A stretch of DNA of 64,000 nucleotides from Streptomyces albospinus (GTDB taxonomy: Bacteria > Actinomycetota > Actinomycetes > Streptomycetales > Streptomycetaceae): positions 1 through 64,000 of the forward strand of contig NZ_BMRP01000003.1 in NCBI RefSeq assembly GCF_014648695.1. Reading direction: 5' to 3'. Numbering within the stretch: position 1 is the stretch's first letter; each line of letters opens with the position of its first letter. The notes beneath the pieces are model-generated. The model worked only from the letters and a program-made list of their open reading frames with translations, was not told where the DNA came from and did not search any database. Shown in pieces: positions 36,776 through 45,876 of the stretch. A program made the translations under genes and the position numbers.

Positions 36776-37639
36776 ATGACCGCGACGACATCACTGCTCT
36801 CGTCCGTCGGACAGGCGGCGACGGACATCCTCGCCAACTCCCCGGAAGAGGCGTCAGCCGCTCCGGAGCTCGCCGGCCACGTGAAGAACGCCCAAGGGCA
36901 CGCACGCACCTGGCTGGACTCGACCTCGCACAGCGTCGAGGAGCCTCTGCACGCGATCCGGTCCTTCACCGCCGCCTACATGGACACCACCGCTGCGCAC
37001 CTGGCGGAACTCGCCGCCTCGGTGAAGACCGACGGCACGGGCGCCCAGTCTGCAAAGGCAGAGCTCGTCCAACTGCTGCAGGACGCCAAGGCGGCTCTCG
37101 CGGACCTGCGCAGCCGCCTGTCCCGGGGACATGACGCGGTCAACACCCTCGACCGGGACCTGGCCGCCGATGTCGCGGCCTTCAAGGGGGACATGACCGC
37201 GATCTCCACGAAGATCGCCAGTGATGAGGAGCTGCAGAAGCAGCTCGGGCACGACATGGGGGAGCAGCTGGCCAAGCTCAAGGCGCTGCGGGAGGCTCTG
37301 ATGCACCTCAATGTGCTGGCCTCGGGAGTTGATTTCGGCTCGTTGATGAACCAGAGCTGGCAGATAGCCGCCGAGCAGTGCTATCTGAAGGGCCTGGTCA
37401 AGCGCCTGGGCGTGCTCGTGGGTTCCGTCGCCGCCGCCGAGGACGCCCTGGTCGCGATCGGCAACGCACTGAGCGAGACCCAGGGAATCCTGGACAACGT
37501 CCTGGACTCCGTCACCCGCGCGACGGCCACGTCCTCGTTCCTCACCGCGCGCCTCAACGTCATCAAAAACAACTTCCGCGACCTCGGCAGTCAGCTCGAC
37601 CACCTGCTGGGGACCACCGCCGAAGGGGCTCACTCATGA
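36776..37639 (+). CDS. Tripartite toxin-like component 2 (hydrophilic)
   Basis: A 287-residue alpha-helical protein without any membrane-length hydrophobic segment or signal peptide. Heptad-like stretches (SAKAELVQLLQDAKAALADL, LGHDMGEQLAKLKALREALM) suggest a long helical bundle as in its neighbours. Sequence family is not certain on its own; the tight operon (4-bp gap before, 4-bp ATGA overlap after) and similar helical make-up argue that it is the soluble subunit of the same assembly, comparable to the hydrophilic A component of three-part alpha-toxins. ATG at 36776. Confidence 0.6.
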   Translation: MTATTSLLSSVGQAATDILANSPEEASAAPELAGHVKNAQGHARTWLDSTSHSVEEPLHAIRSFTAAYMDTTAAHLAELAASVKTDGTGAQSAKAELVQLLQDAKAALADLRSRLSRGHDAVNTLDRDLAADVAAFKGDMTAISTKIASDEELQKQLGHDMGEQLAKLKALREALMHLNVLASGVDFGSLMNQSWQIAAEQCYLKGLVKRLGVLVGSVAAAEDALVAIGNALSETQGILDNVLDSVTRATATSSFLTARLNVIKNNFRDLGSQLDHLLGTTAEGAHS

Positions 37640-38835
37640 CGACGACCACTTCAGCGTCCGGGCATGGTCTCGACGATGCCGCCAAGGTCGTGGACACCTC
37701 CGCCACCGAGGCGGTCTTCGCCTCCTGCCAGGTACTCGTCGCAGCGGCCACCGGCATCACCGCCCAGCCCGATCTCGACCTCGGCCTCGTCCCCGACCTG
37801 GCGGCCAGCCAGGCGCTCGCCCGCAGCCATGCCGGCTTGTGGAGCAGCCGGTACCAGGAGGCACTCCTCCAGCCGCTGGCCGACATCACGGGCTACGCCA
37901 ACGCCGTCACCAGCTACCTGCCCGACCTGGTCACACTCGCCGGGAACATCGCCGCGGGGGACAAGGAAGCGGCGGCGGAGTTCCGCGAGGGGCTGAGCGA
38001 ACTGCGGCAGGTGCTCTCCTCGCTCCAGAGCCACACGGACGCCTCGAAGGGCCGGCTCTCGGACTTCAGGAACCAGGTCGAGGACGACCACGCCCGCTTC
38101 GGCGCCCACGCCCGGACCCTGGAGGAGAAGTACACCGGCCCCGACGGCGAGATGGCCGCGATCCGCAACAACCTCGCCGCGCTGGACCGCAGGCTCCAGG
38201 AGACCAACGCCACGATCGCGCAGGGTGCGGCCAAGGGGATCGCCGGAGCACTGGTCACCGGCATCCAGCTGGCCCTCACCGCCGAGGACGTCTTCGGCAC
38301 CGCCAAGACCGTCATCCAGGCCGGCCTGTCACTGGCCAAATCCACCGCCGTCTGGGACCCCAAGGCGATGGCCAACGATGCCGTGAAGCTGTTCGACGGG
38401 GCCCAGCAGATCCCGGACCTCTACAAGACCGTCAAGACAGCCGTCGGCCAGCCCGCCTTCTTCGAGAGCATCGACACCTCCCTGCGCGAGGCCCAGGCCG
38501 CCATGGACACCGCAACGGCGGACATCGCGGAGTACGGCCGGGAACTGAAGCAACTGACCGACGACAAGCTCCAGGTCGGGGTGTTCGTCACGCTCCAGGG
38601 CCAGATCGAACGCCTGGCACTGCGCACCGACGACGCACTGGCCGCCCTGGACGTGATGGCGAAGGAGTGGCACCGGGAGAAGCAGCGTCTGGATCTCTGG
38701 GACGCCCGGGCACGGGACATGTCCGTCACCCTGGGCGGCCAACTCACCGACGCCGCAGCGCACTGGATCCTCAACGCCCAGGCCGCACAGCGGTACCAGG
38801 ACACCCTCGTCAACCTGCAGCCGCCGCAGAGGTAA
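37636..38835 (+). CDS. Tripartite toxin-like component 3
   Basis: A 399-residue alpha-helical protein. One moderately hydrophobic central segment (about 196-237, KGIAGALVTGIQLALTAEDV then TVIQAGLSLAKS) is flanked by long helices (GLSELRQVLSSLQSHTDASK, LEEKYTGPDGEMAAIRNNLA). The second half has VFVTLQGQIERLALRTDDAL and VMAKEWHREKQRLDLWDARA, comparable to the HBL C-terminal helices of component 1. No signal peptide. The ATG overlaps the stop of component 2. A single hydrophobic head segment fits the C-type subunit of three-part alpha-toxins (inference). Confidence 0.62.
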   Translation: MTTTTSASGHGLDDAAKVVDTSATEAVFASCQVLVAAATGITAQPDLDLGLVPDLAASQALARSHAGLWSSRYQEALLQPLADITGYANAVTSYLPDLVTLAGNIAAGDKEAAAEFREGLSELRQVLSSLQSHTDASKGRLSDFRNQVEDDHARFGAHARTLEEKYTGPDGEMAAIRNNLAALDRRLQETNATIAQGAAKGIAGALVTGIQLALTAEDVFGTAKTVIQAGLSLAKSTAVWDPKAMANDAVKLFDGAQQIPDLYKTVKTAVGQPAFFESIDTSLREAQAAMDTATADIAEYGRELKQLTDDKLQVGVFVTLQGQIERLALRTDDALAALDVMAKEWHREKQRLDLWDARARDMSVTLGGQLTDAAAHWILNAQAAQRYQDTLVNLQPPQR

Positions 38836-39332
38836 CCGACCTCACCGAGTGACTGCAGAAGGTGCTGTGTCCGGACTGGGGCTTCGCCACCTCGGTTCGG
38901 ACACGGCCAACCATGGCCATCGTCCGGCTCTTCGCTCACCGTCCCCAGGTACGTCCCGGCCTCGATGCCTTCCCCTCTCGCCGACAAGGAGCAGAAGATC
39001 AGCACATGACGTGCGCGGCAGTGTCGCGCCAAGTCACCTGATGTAAGGCGTAGTTGGCGTGGAGGATTGCTTCGTGCGGTTGGAGCGGCGCGCCGATGTT
39101 CGGCCGGCGGGCCGCCGCGACTTCCGGATCACCACGGAGACGGGCGAGGCGGTGGTACGGCGCAGCGAGGTGGCGGTGACCGTGAGAAGGCCGGGGCCGG
39201 CGCTGCGAAGGTCGGTTATGTGGCATAAGGTGGGGCGTTTGGCGTAGACACGCCAAAAATCATGAGGTGTCTTTCTTGCTCTCTTCAGTGGTGCGTGCCT
39301 CAATGGGCACCCCCTCACGAAGGCGGTCTCCC
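38836..39332. other. Spacer after the toxin-like operon
   Basis: Nearly 500 bp with no supported gene. It contains a weak stem-loop (GTGTCCG/CGGACAC, 38867-38904) that could end the operon. A second hairpin (TTTGGCGT/ACGCCAAA, 39238-39257, 4-nt loop) is followed by A-rich sequence just upstream of the next gene. Confidence 0.45.
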
Positions 39333-39800
39333 ATGAGACACGGCAAGCTCGGGATCGGCTCGTTACTCGGCGTCAGCATCGCCCTCGCGGGCACCCTGGC
39401 GATGGCACCGGCCTCGGCAGCGGTGACGCCGGACACCGCAACACTCTCGTTCGACTGCGGCAGCTACGGCTCCGGTACGGCCACGCTCACCGCCACCCAG
39501 AACGGTACGGACGCGACCATCAGCGTTTCCACGTCGGCCATCACCTCGCCCATAGACATCGGGGCGAACTCCGTCACGTCGCAGCTCACGCTCACCAAGA
39601 ACGGCTCGGATACCACGGTGTTCAGCGGCAGCTCCAACCCTGAGATCCCGGCCGGTGGCGCGGTATCCACCGGGCCGCTCACCGGCACCGTCGCCCCGGG
39701 CGACCAGCTCGAAGGCTCGTCACTTCAGGTGGAGGTGCTGGGTACCACCGCGACCTGCAACGCCACGTCACCGCAGTCCCCGGGACCATTCGTGTTCTGA
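39333..39800 (+). CDS. Small secreted protein of unknown function
   Basis: A 155-residue protein with a clear signal peptide (MRHGKLGIGSLLGVSIALAG, cleavage near ASA|AV at about 30). The mature part is Thr/Ser/Gly-rich, probably beta-sandwich, with two cysteines (SFDCGSYGS and TATCNATS) that may pair. No catalytic motif. The ATG at 39333 is behind gaaggcgg; an ATG at 39303 would add ten residues. Monocistronic, behind a hairpin. Confidence 0.7.
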   Translation: MRHGKLGIGSLLGVSIALAGTLAMAPASAAVTPDTATLSFDCGSYGSGTATLTATQNGTDATISVSTSAITSPIDIGANSVTSQLTLTKNGSDTTVFSGSSNPEIPAGGAVSTGPLTGTVAPGDQLEGSSLQVEVLGTTATCNATSPQSPGPFVF

Positions 39801-39989
39801 CGGCGGGACAGGACCGCCCGGGCTCGAAGACAGAAGGGGTCGGCGGACAGCACCCTGCCGACCCCGCGCCTCACCGCAGGACCTCGCCCTCCGGAGAGAT
39901 GACCTGGCAGGTGCAGCGCACGGTGGTCGGCGGCCGGTGGCGCCCGATCACGGCTGCTCGGCAGCCGGCCGGCTTCGAGCGATCCCATC

Positions 39990-40931
39990 TCAGCTCGCCC
40001 GCCGGGTCACGCCGGCCGGGGCAGGCTGGGCGCGTTCGGCCTGTGCACGGCGGTTCGCCGGCCGGCGCATGGCTTCCGGACGTTGGGCTCGGACGTCGGC
40101 GAGCGCCGGAGGGCCGGCGTGCGGCTGGTCGCCGAAGACCGCGTGCTCACGGCGTTCGCGCAGGGCCTTGGTCTGCCGCTCGTACGCCTCGGCGATGGCC
40201 GGGTCGAGGTGTCGCTCGGGTGCGGCGGACCAGTGGGCTTCGAGGGCGCGCTGGTAGCCGGCCGACGCCGTTTCGCGCGTCTTCACCGGTCCGGTGGGCG
40301 CGGACAGCGGGGGCTCCGCCGCGATCAGCTTCGGCGCACTCCAGCGCAGCTTCGTGCCGTACGCCGGGGCGTCGGGGACGACGTCCAGGCGGCCGGTGTC
40401 CGCGTCGAACGCCACCGCGCGGGCGTGCCCGGCGAGTTCGGGCACGGCCGCGGCGAGAACATCGCCGTAGCGGGCGAGGACGCTGCCGCGGGAGGCCGGG
40501 TTGGCGCCGCTCGCGCTCACCGAGGCTGGGCAGCTGCGCGTCGGCCTCCGCCGCGATCCGGGCCCGCCGGGTACGGCGGAGGTGGATCACGTTGCCGCAG
40601 CTGTCGCGCTCACCGCCGGTGTCCAGGCGGATCCCGTCGTCGCAGCGCCGGTCCCAGCAGGCCGGCCGCTGCACCGCGCCGCGGCGAATCAGCCAGCTGT
40701 ACGGGCTGTTGACCAGGGCCTCGCCGCCGGTCTCCTCCAGCGCCGGTCGGTGAGCCGGTCGGCCGGCAGCCGCGGAGCGGTCTCCGGCTGCACCAGCAGG
40801 CCCGCCAGTCGGGCCAGTTCCATTTTCGTCGCCACCTCGACCTGGTCCTGCTGCCAGCCGTTCAGCCGCTCCCACAGCCCGGAGACGGGCGTCAGGGCGA
40901 CCCGCAGACGAAGATCATCCGGAAGGCCCAC
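39990..40931 (-). pseudogene. Decayed DUF721-type gene and upstream fragment
   Basis: Three minus-strand pieces in different frames look like one lost locus. Piece one holds GLWERLNGWQQDQVEVATKM (about 40689-40931). Piece two holds NSPYSWLIRRGAVQRPACWD and CGNVIHLRRTRRARIAAE (about 40540-40760). Piece three (39990-40520) has the DUF721-like GHARAVAFDADTGRLDVVPD and VKTRETASAGYQRALEAH. I associate these with accessory or plasmid-type Streptomyces genes. Frameshifts separate the pieces, so no full product is made. Confidence 0.6.
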
Positions 40932-41071
40932 CCTCCGCAGCAGCCGGAGGTGTTGGCGACGGCCAGGTCGAGGATGATCGGTGCATCTCCGTGGCTATGC
41001 ACCGCGGCACCACAGCAGAGGGCTTGCCAGTGAGTGAATGAATTATTGGCTTGACCCGCAGCCCCAAAACA

Positions 41072-41110
41072 GTTGTAACGGTCCGTCGGTTGTTCCGACG
41101 GACCGTTACA
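41072..41110. repeat. Perfect 17-bp inverted repeat
   Basis: TTGTAACGGTCCGTCGG and its exact complement, with loop TTGTT. It is AT-richer than its surroundings and ends 65 bp past the stop codon of the small secreted protein gene (minus strand). It could be that gene's terminator or a protein-binding palindrome. Confidence 0.85.
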
Positions 41111-41174
41111 AGAAGCCAAGGCCACGGGCACCGTACACACAAAGCCGGAAAGCCCGAGCGAGAGGCGCGGTAAA

Positions 41175-41504
41175 TCAGTTAACCACCCAGATGTTGAGAT
41201 CCGAGCCGAAGGCTCCGCCGTCGCAGTACCAGGCGCCCCACTTGCCCTGCCTGTACCCCACCTCTCCGGCTATCAGGCACCACGACTTGTCGGAGAAGTG
41301 TTTGTACACGGCCCAATGGCCATCCAGCAGTTGGGCGTGTTCCGTGATGGAGCTAGTCGTTCGGGCCGCCGTGTTTGCGACCGCGGCACTGCGGATCGCG
41401 GGACTGTTGTGTTCGGTCGCTCCCGCCGGCCCGGCCAGCGCAACGGTTCCGCCCATCAGCGCGGCCGTTGCCGCCGCGCACACAACCCATCGCCTTACCT
41501 TCAC
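41175..41504 (-). CDS. Small secreted Cys-containing protein (bacteriocin-like size)
   Basis: A 109-residue protein with a signal peptide (KVRRWVVCAAATAALMGG, cleavage near AGA at about 30). The mature part is roughly 78 residues, Trp/Gly/Tyr-rich at its end with two cysteines (SWCLIAGEVG, GAWYCDGG). The size and composition recall secreted bacteriocin-like or inhibitor peptides, but no family is certain. GTG at 41504 behind aaggggg (41512-41518). No immunity gene is obvious next to it. Confidence 0.6.
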   Translation of the reverse strand: MKVRRWVVCAAATAALMGGTVALAGPAGATEHNSPAIRSAAVANTAARTTSSITEHAQLLDGHWAVYKHFSDKSWCLIAGEVGYRQGKWGAWYCDGGAFGSDLNIWVVN

Positions 41505-41929
41505 TGAATTCCCCCTTCGAATAACCTGCACCTCCCCCCGGCACAGGTCAGGTCGTTGCAGCATCGCCCGCTCCCATTTGAGCAAGCGAAATACCTCACT
41601 GCGGCTGGAAAATCTGGCAGGGCAACGACCCCGTACACTCTCCTGCTTGCTCCTGGGCACGGCAAGAGCACAAGTGGGACCAGTTTCAGACGGAATGGCG
41701 CCCTCCTCGACCTTCAGGCCGGGGAGGGCGCTCTTTTGCGTTTTCGCGGCTGGTGTCACACGGGTGGCTTCGTTCACTTCAAATGGCAGCGTTTGTTCGT
41801 CCGTTCGGGCAGCAGTTGGTGATCTGGAGGCTCATGGTTGTTCACGAGAAATAACAGCAGCAGTACGGCGGCCTGCGCTTGTGAGGGCGGTGGGCCGTGG
41901 CGCTGACATGTGGGGATCGGTCGGTCTTG
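41505..41929. other. Spacer with an orphan terminator hairpin
   Basis: No supported gene. GCGCCCTCC (41698-41706) pairs with GGAGGGCGC (41723-41731), followed by TCTTTT: a good intrinsic terminator on the + strand, but no + strand gene ends here. An unannotated small RNA ending at about 41737 is possible. Confidence 0.5.
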
Positions 41930-43018
41930 TCAGCGAGCCGGTGGGGTGAGGGCGGTGCGGTCGAACGGGCCACCATGTGAGGCGGCGTACGTGACGGCGT
42001 CGTTGACGGCGTTGAGGCCGAACGACCGGACCCGTTCGGGGGCGAGGTCCAGGGTGCCCGAGGCGAGGAGCCGGATGATGCCGACGTTCGCTGTACGCGG
42101 GTACATCCACTGGCCGCGCACGGTGATCGAGTTGCGCATGGTCCATGGGTACGGGAGTGCGAGGTCGTCGCCACCGAGCATGCCGACGCCGCCCATGAGA
42201 ACGACGCGGCCGTACTCGCGCACGGTCATGGCTGCCGTGCGCGCCGCCGAGCTGGGTGCGCTCGGCGGTAGCAGGTCGATCACCATGTCGATCGGGCCGT
42301 CGCCCGCCGCGGACATCGCCGCGCGGTCGCCGGCCTCGTCCCCGGTGAGCGGGACCGGGCACACCCGCGGACCGAACCGGTCGGCGAGGAGATCGAGCGC
42401 GGCCCGGTTGCGGCCTGGGGCGACCACGCGGCCCGCCCCCATGGCGAGCGCGACCGCGACCGCACTGCTGCCGAGGTTGCCGGTGGCCCCGCTGACGAGC
42501 AGCGTCTCTCCGGCTGCGAGCCCGCCGGCCAGCAGCCCGCCGTAAGGGATGACGTGCACGCCGAGCGCGGCCCAGCGGGCCGGGTCGTCCCCCGCCGCTG
42601 CCGGCAGCGGGAAGACGTTCTCCGTCGGGACCCGCATGAGCTCGGCGAACGATCCGTCGTGCAGGTACCGGGCGAGCCGGGCGCCGCCCTCGCCGCGGGA
42701 GCTCCAGCCCTGGAGCGTGATGTCGGGCGTCAGGGCGTCGTCCCGCGAGCGCACCGTGGAGTCGCACCACACCAGGTCGCCGGGGCGCAGCCGGGTGGCG
42801 TCCGGTCCCACGTGGACGACCCGTCCCACGCCGCCGATCCCGGGCACGACGGGAGGGACCAGGGGGTAGTTTCGCTCGCCGCTGAAGACCTCGGCCGCGT
42901 ACGGAGCCACGCTGGTGGCGAGCACCTCGACCACCACCTCGCCGCCGCCGGCCTCGGGGTCGGGGACCTCCCGCACCGTGAGCGGGTCACCGAACTGCGT
43001 CAGAACGGCTGCTCGCAC
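41930..43018 (-). CDS. MDR-family (zinc-type) alcohol dehydrogenase / quinone oxidoreductase
   Basis: A 362-residue NAD(P)-dependent medium-chain dehydrogenase/reductase. The GroES-like N-terminus (VPGIGGVGRVVHVGPDATRL, PGDLVW) is followed by a Rossmann fold (LLVSGATGNLGSSAVAVALA, about 185-204). The catalytic-zinc Cys and structural-zinc Cys cluster are not visible, so it is more like the zinc-free quinone-oxidoreductase branch. The GTG at 43018 is behind ggaggtc. Divergent from a LysR gene, the usual arrangement for LysR-controlled oxidoreductases. Confidence 0.85.
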   Translation of the reverse strand: MRAAVLTQFGDPLTVREVPDPEAGGGEVVVEVLATSVAPYAAEVFSGERNYPLVPPVVPGIGGVGRVVHVGPDATRLRPGDLVWCDSTVRSRDDALTPDITLQGWSSRGEGGARLARYLHDGSFAELMRVPTENVFPLPAAAGDDPARWAALGVHVIPYGGLLAGGLAAGETLLVSGATGNLGSSAVAVALAMGAGRVVAPGRNRAALDLLADRFGPRVCPVPLTGDEAGDRAAMSAAGDGPIDMVIDLLPPSAPSSAARTAAMTVREYGRVVLMGGVGMLGGDDLALPYPWTMRNSITVRGQWMYPRTANVGIIRLLASGTLDLAPERVRSFGLNAVNDAVTYAASHGGPFDRTALTPPAR

Positions 43019-43094
43019 GTGATGACCTCCATGTTCGTCCGTGTTCGTCGCGATCGACACTAGGAGCCCGGCGGGCATGCGGGAAGCGACGATC

Positions 43095-43113
43095 ACGCAT
43101 CTGTGGTATGCGT
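43095..43113. promoter_or_regulatory. Candidate LysR operator
   Basis: The inverted repeat ACGCAT-N7-ATGCGT lies in the 102-bp space between the divergent dehydrogenase and lysR genes, 8 bp before the lysR start. It fits the LysR T-N11-A pattern. Confidence 0.55.
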
Positions 43114-43120
43114 AATCCGC

Positions 43121-44014
43121 ATGGACATCTCCAGCACAGGCCTGCGGGTACTGCGGCAGATCGCCGAGTCCGGCAGCTTCACCGCAGCAGCCACCCGGCT
43201 CGGCTACACCCAGTCGGCGGTCTCACGCCAGGCCGCCTCCCTCGAACGAAGCGCGGGCACCGCCCTGTTCGAACGCCGCCCCGACGGAGTGCGGCTCACC
43301 CCCGCGGGTCTGACCCTGCTACGCCACGCTCGCACGATCCTGGACTGCCTGACGGCGGCCGAGCGCGACCTCACCGGCACCGCTCCGCGGACCGAACTGG
43401 TGCGGCTCGGGCTGTTCCTGAGCGCGGGCGCGGCCATCCTGCCTCTCTCACTCACCCGCGTCGCGGCGACCGACCCGCAGATCACGGTCACGACTACCGA
43501 GGGCACCACACCCACCCTGATCCGGGCACTGCGCGCGGGCTCGATCGACCTCGCCGTGCTGACGTCCCGCCCGCCGCACCGGCCTTTGGACGGCGAGTCG
43601 CCGCGCCTGCACGTCGAGACCGTCGCGGACACCGAACTGGTCGTGGCGGCGCCTACGACCGGCGAGTTCGCCGGCCGCACCGCGGTGCACGTCGACGAAC
43701 TGGTCGACGCCCCGTGGATCGCCGCCCCGGCGTCGAACGCCGAGCCACTGCTCGGCGTCTGGCCCGGCCTGCCCGGACGGCCGCACATCATCCACTGCGC
43801 GCGCGACTGGCTGACGAAGCTCCAGCTGGTCGCCGGCGGCTTCGGGGTGACAACGGTGCCCTCCCGGCTCTCGCCGGTGCTGCCGCCCGGGGTGAGCCTG
43901 CTGCACGTCGAAGGCGCACCTCCCGAGATCCGCCGGGTTCTCGTGGCGCGACTCCCCGGCCGCCCCACCCCGGCGATCACGGCCGTCACCCGAGCAATTA
44001 CCTCGACCGCCTGA
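43121..44014 (+). CDS. LysR-family transcriptional regulator
   Basis: A 297-residue regulator. The N-terminal winged helix (LRVLRQIAESGSFTAAATRL, YTQSAVSRQAASLE) is followed by the periplasmic-binding-like effector domain. It is divergent from the MDR dehydrogenase, which it probably controls. The ATG at 43121 fits the family start. Effector unknown. Confidence 0.92.
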   Translation: MDISSTGLRVLRQIAESGSFTAAATRLGYTQSAVSRQAASLERSAGTALFERRPDGVRLTPAGLTLLRHARTILDCLTAAERDLTGTAPRTELVRLGLFLSAGAAILPLSLTRVAATDPQITVTTTEGTTPTLIRALRAGSIDLAVLTSRPPHRPLDGESPRLHVETVADTELVVAAPTTGEFAGRTAVHVDELVDAPWIAAPASNAEPLLGVWPGLPGRPHIIHCARDWLTKLQLVAGGFGVTTVPSRLSPVLPPGVSLLHVEGAPPEIRRVLVARLPGRPTPAITAVTRAITSTA

Positions 44015-44252
44015 TACGTGCCGCCGGGGCCGTCGGATTCGGTACCGCAGCCCGCCGAGGGCGCACACCATCACGTCTACCTCAGCATCGGCCAGGGCCC
44101 TTTCAGCAGGAGCACCCCACTGCTGCCCGAGCAAGTACCCCTCGGGATAGCGTCCAGCCCGGTCGGGCGCACACTTCTCCCTCGGCGCAGCAAAGCATTT
44201 CGGCACGTACGGTTGCGGGCCCGTTCGCGGACTGCTGGTGGCACGGCTCGAC

Positions 44253-45008
44253 TCACGCGTTCCTGACCTTCGATGGGGCGGCGTCTGCACAGCTTCTCCT
44301 AGGCACCGGGTCTCCCAGCGCCATCCGCTTGAGGTCCATGCTGACCATTTCGGCATCCTCAGGCGTGCGTACTCGCTCCGCCTGCTCGGTGTGCATCATC
44401 TGCGGCCGGTCAATCACGACAAGGTCCGCCGGCTCGCCCCGGCCAACCTTCGCCGTGAGCACGTCGTGCATGTGGTCGGTGGTCAGCAGTCGGGTCCGGT
44501 CGATCGTCAGGCCCCGTACGGGGTTGCGTGCGGTGAGATCGGGGGCGAACAGGACTGCCCGTAGTCCGCATGCCACGTTGTGGACCGCGATGTCGTATCC
44601 AGCTCGTGCCTCTCGGCTGCGCGAGCGTGTTCCGAGACAGGACAGACGGCCAGGGGACAGGTTGAGGACGTCGTCCATCTCCGGCCACGGAGTTGTGACC
44701 TCCCGCTGTTCGGAGCGCTCCAGAATGTTGATCGTGTGATGCAGCGACGTCCGCCCCACGAAGGGCGAGTTCATGCGCTGCGCCCAGTGGGCGAGCAGCC
44801 GGCCGGTTTCTGCGTCGTCGGCTTGGACTTGCTGCGGGATGGCGAACACCCCGTTCCGGTTGACCCGGTGCTTCACCACCGTGAACAGCCGGGTGGTGCA
44901 GCCGGGTTCGTGAACCGGGTAAGGGCCCCACTCCCATGGTGCCGGCTCGTGGCTCTTGGCCAGTCCGGCGATAGTGATCGCCCCCGTTGGGCTGGGCTCG
45001 ATCGGATC
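44253..45008 (-). pseudogene. 3' part of a gene interrupted by the IS element
   Basis: The frame runs open from the IS edge at 45010 to the stop at 44253, reading DPIEPSPTGAITIAGLAKSH, later FAIPQQVQADDAETGRLLAH and DLVVIDRPQMMHTEQAERV. On the far side of the IS a frame from a GTG at 45945 (ARTHGRSGPYTLLTCILVRC) ends in phase with it. If the IS and one TA copy are removed, the two parts join in frame into about 275 residues. Family not recognised. A GTG at 44879 could still give a shorter 208-residue product. Confidence 0.55.
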
Positions 45009-45010
45009 TA

Positions 45011-45876
45011 AGACCGTGTCCTATGTGGTGGGGCGGATCAGGCGCTTGTAGCGGCAGAGAGCTGCGGCGAGTCCGAGAAAGGCCAGGTAGTTGCGGGGAT
45101 CGCGTGCGTAGCGGGGGCTGAGCCTGCGGTATCCGGTCAGCCAGGAGACGGTGCGCTCGATCACCCAACGACGGCGTCCCCATCGTTTGCTGGACTCGAT
45201 GCCTTTGCGTGCGATGCGTACGCCGATCCGCTTGCCACGGAGTCATTTCCGCAGGTGAGGTACGTCGTTTGCCTTGTCCACGTGCAGGCGTCGGGGTTTG
45301 AAGTACCGGCCGCGGTGGGGATCGTGTCTCGTTTGGTGACCGGCGACCATCGGCTTCAGCCCTTCGCTGTCGTGGACGTTGGCGGCGGAGTTGCCGACGA
45401 CCATGGGCAGTCCGTTCGCGTCCGACAGGACGTGCATTGTGGAATCCGGCTTACCTCGGTCCACGGGGCTCGGACCTGTGTGTTCGCCCCCTTTTCAGCC
45501 CTGACGTGGGCGGAATCCAGCACCACGCGGGTCACGTCGATCAGGCCGGCGTCGTCCAGTCGATGGAGGACCCCTCGTGCAGGCGGCCCCACAGACCCGC
45601 TCTGGACCAGATCAGAAACCGGCGATGAGCCGTGGACTTGGAAACTCCGAAGCACGGCGGCAACGCACGCCAGGCGCAGCCACTGACCAACACGTAGACG
45701 ATCGCCGCGAACAGCGTCTCATCAGGTGTGTCCTGCGTGCCGCCACCCTGCGGCCGCACCTTCGACGGAGGAATCAGCGGCTTCGCGATCTCCCACAACC
45801 CGTCTGGAACAATCCAACTCCACGTGCCCCGCCCCATGTTCAGCCCGACGAGCCTCCGCCACATAGGACACGGTCT
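45011..45876 (-). mobile_element. IS5-family insertion sequence, 866 bp
   Basis: Terminal inverted repeats AGACCGTGTCCTATGTGG are identical at both ends for 18 bp. Both ends are flanked by TA (45009-45010 and 45877-45878), the short target duplication of the IS427-type group. Transposase coding is on the minus strand. A 152-bp fragment of a sister element lies at 35011. Confidence 0.9.
45021..45864 (-). pseudogene. Inactivated IS5-family transposase
   Basis: The N-terminal part (WIVPDGLWEIAKPLIPPSKV, LVSGCAWRALPPCFGVSKST) is in one frame. DDE-region pieces (DDAGLIDVTRVVLDSAHVRA, DANGLPMVVGNSAANVHDSE) are in others, separated by frameshifts near 45570 and 45460. A stop after VPHLRK (about 45243) cuts off the C-terminal RRWVIERTVSWLTGYRRLSP. 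Several independent lesions mean the copy cannot move by itself. Confidence 0.85.

Noticed and set aside
39059..39247. A 62-codon + strand frame in the spacer after the toxin-like operon
   Set aside because: No Shine-Dalgarno, Arg-rich, no hydrophobic core or family; treated as non-coding.
44410..45246. Minus-strand frame running from inside the IS element into its flank
   Set aside because: Wrong frame for both the transposase and the interrupted gene; its composition is out-of-frame Arg/Pro/His.
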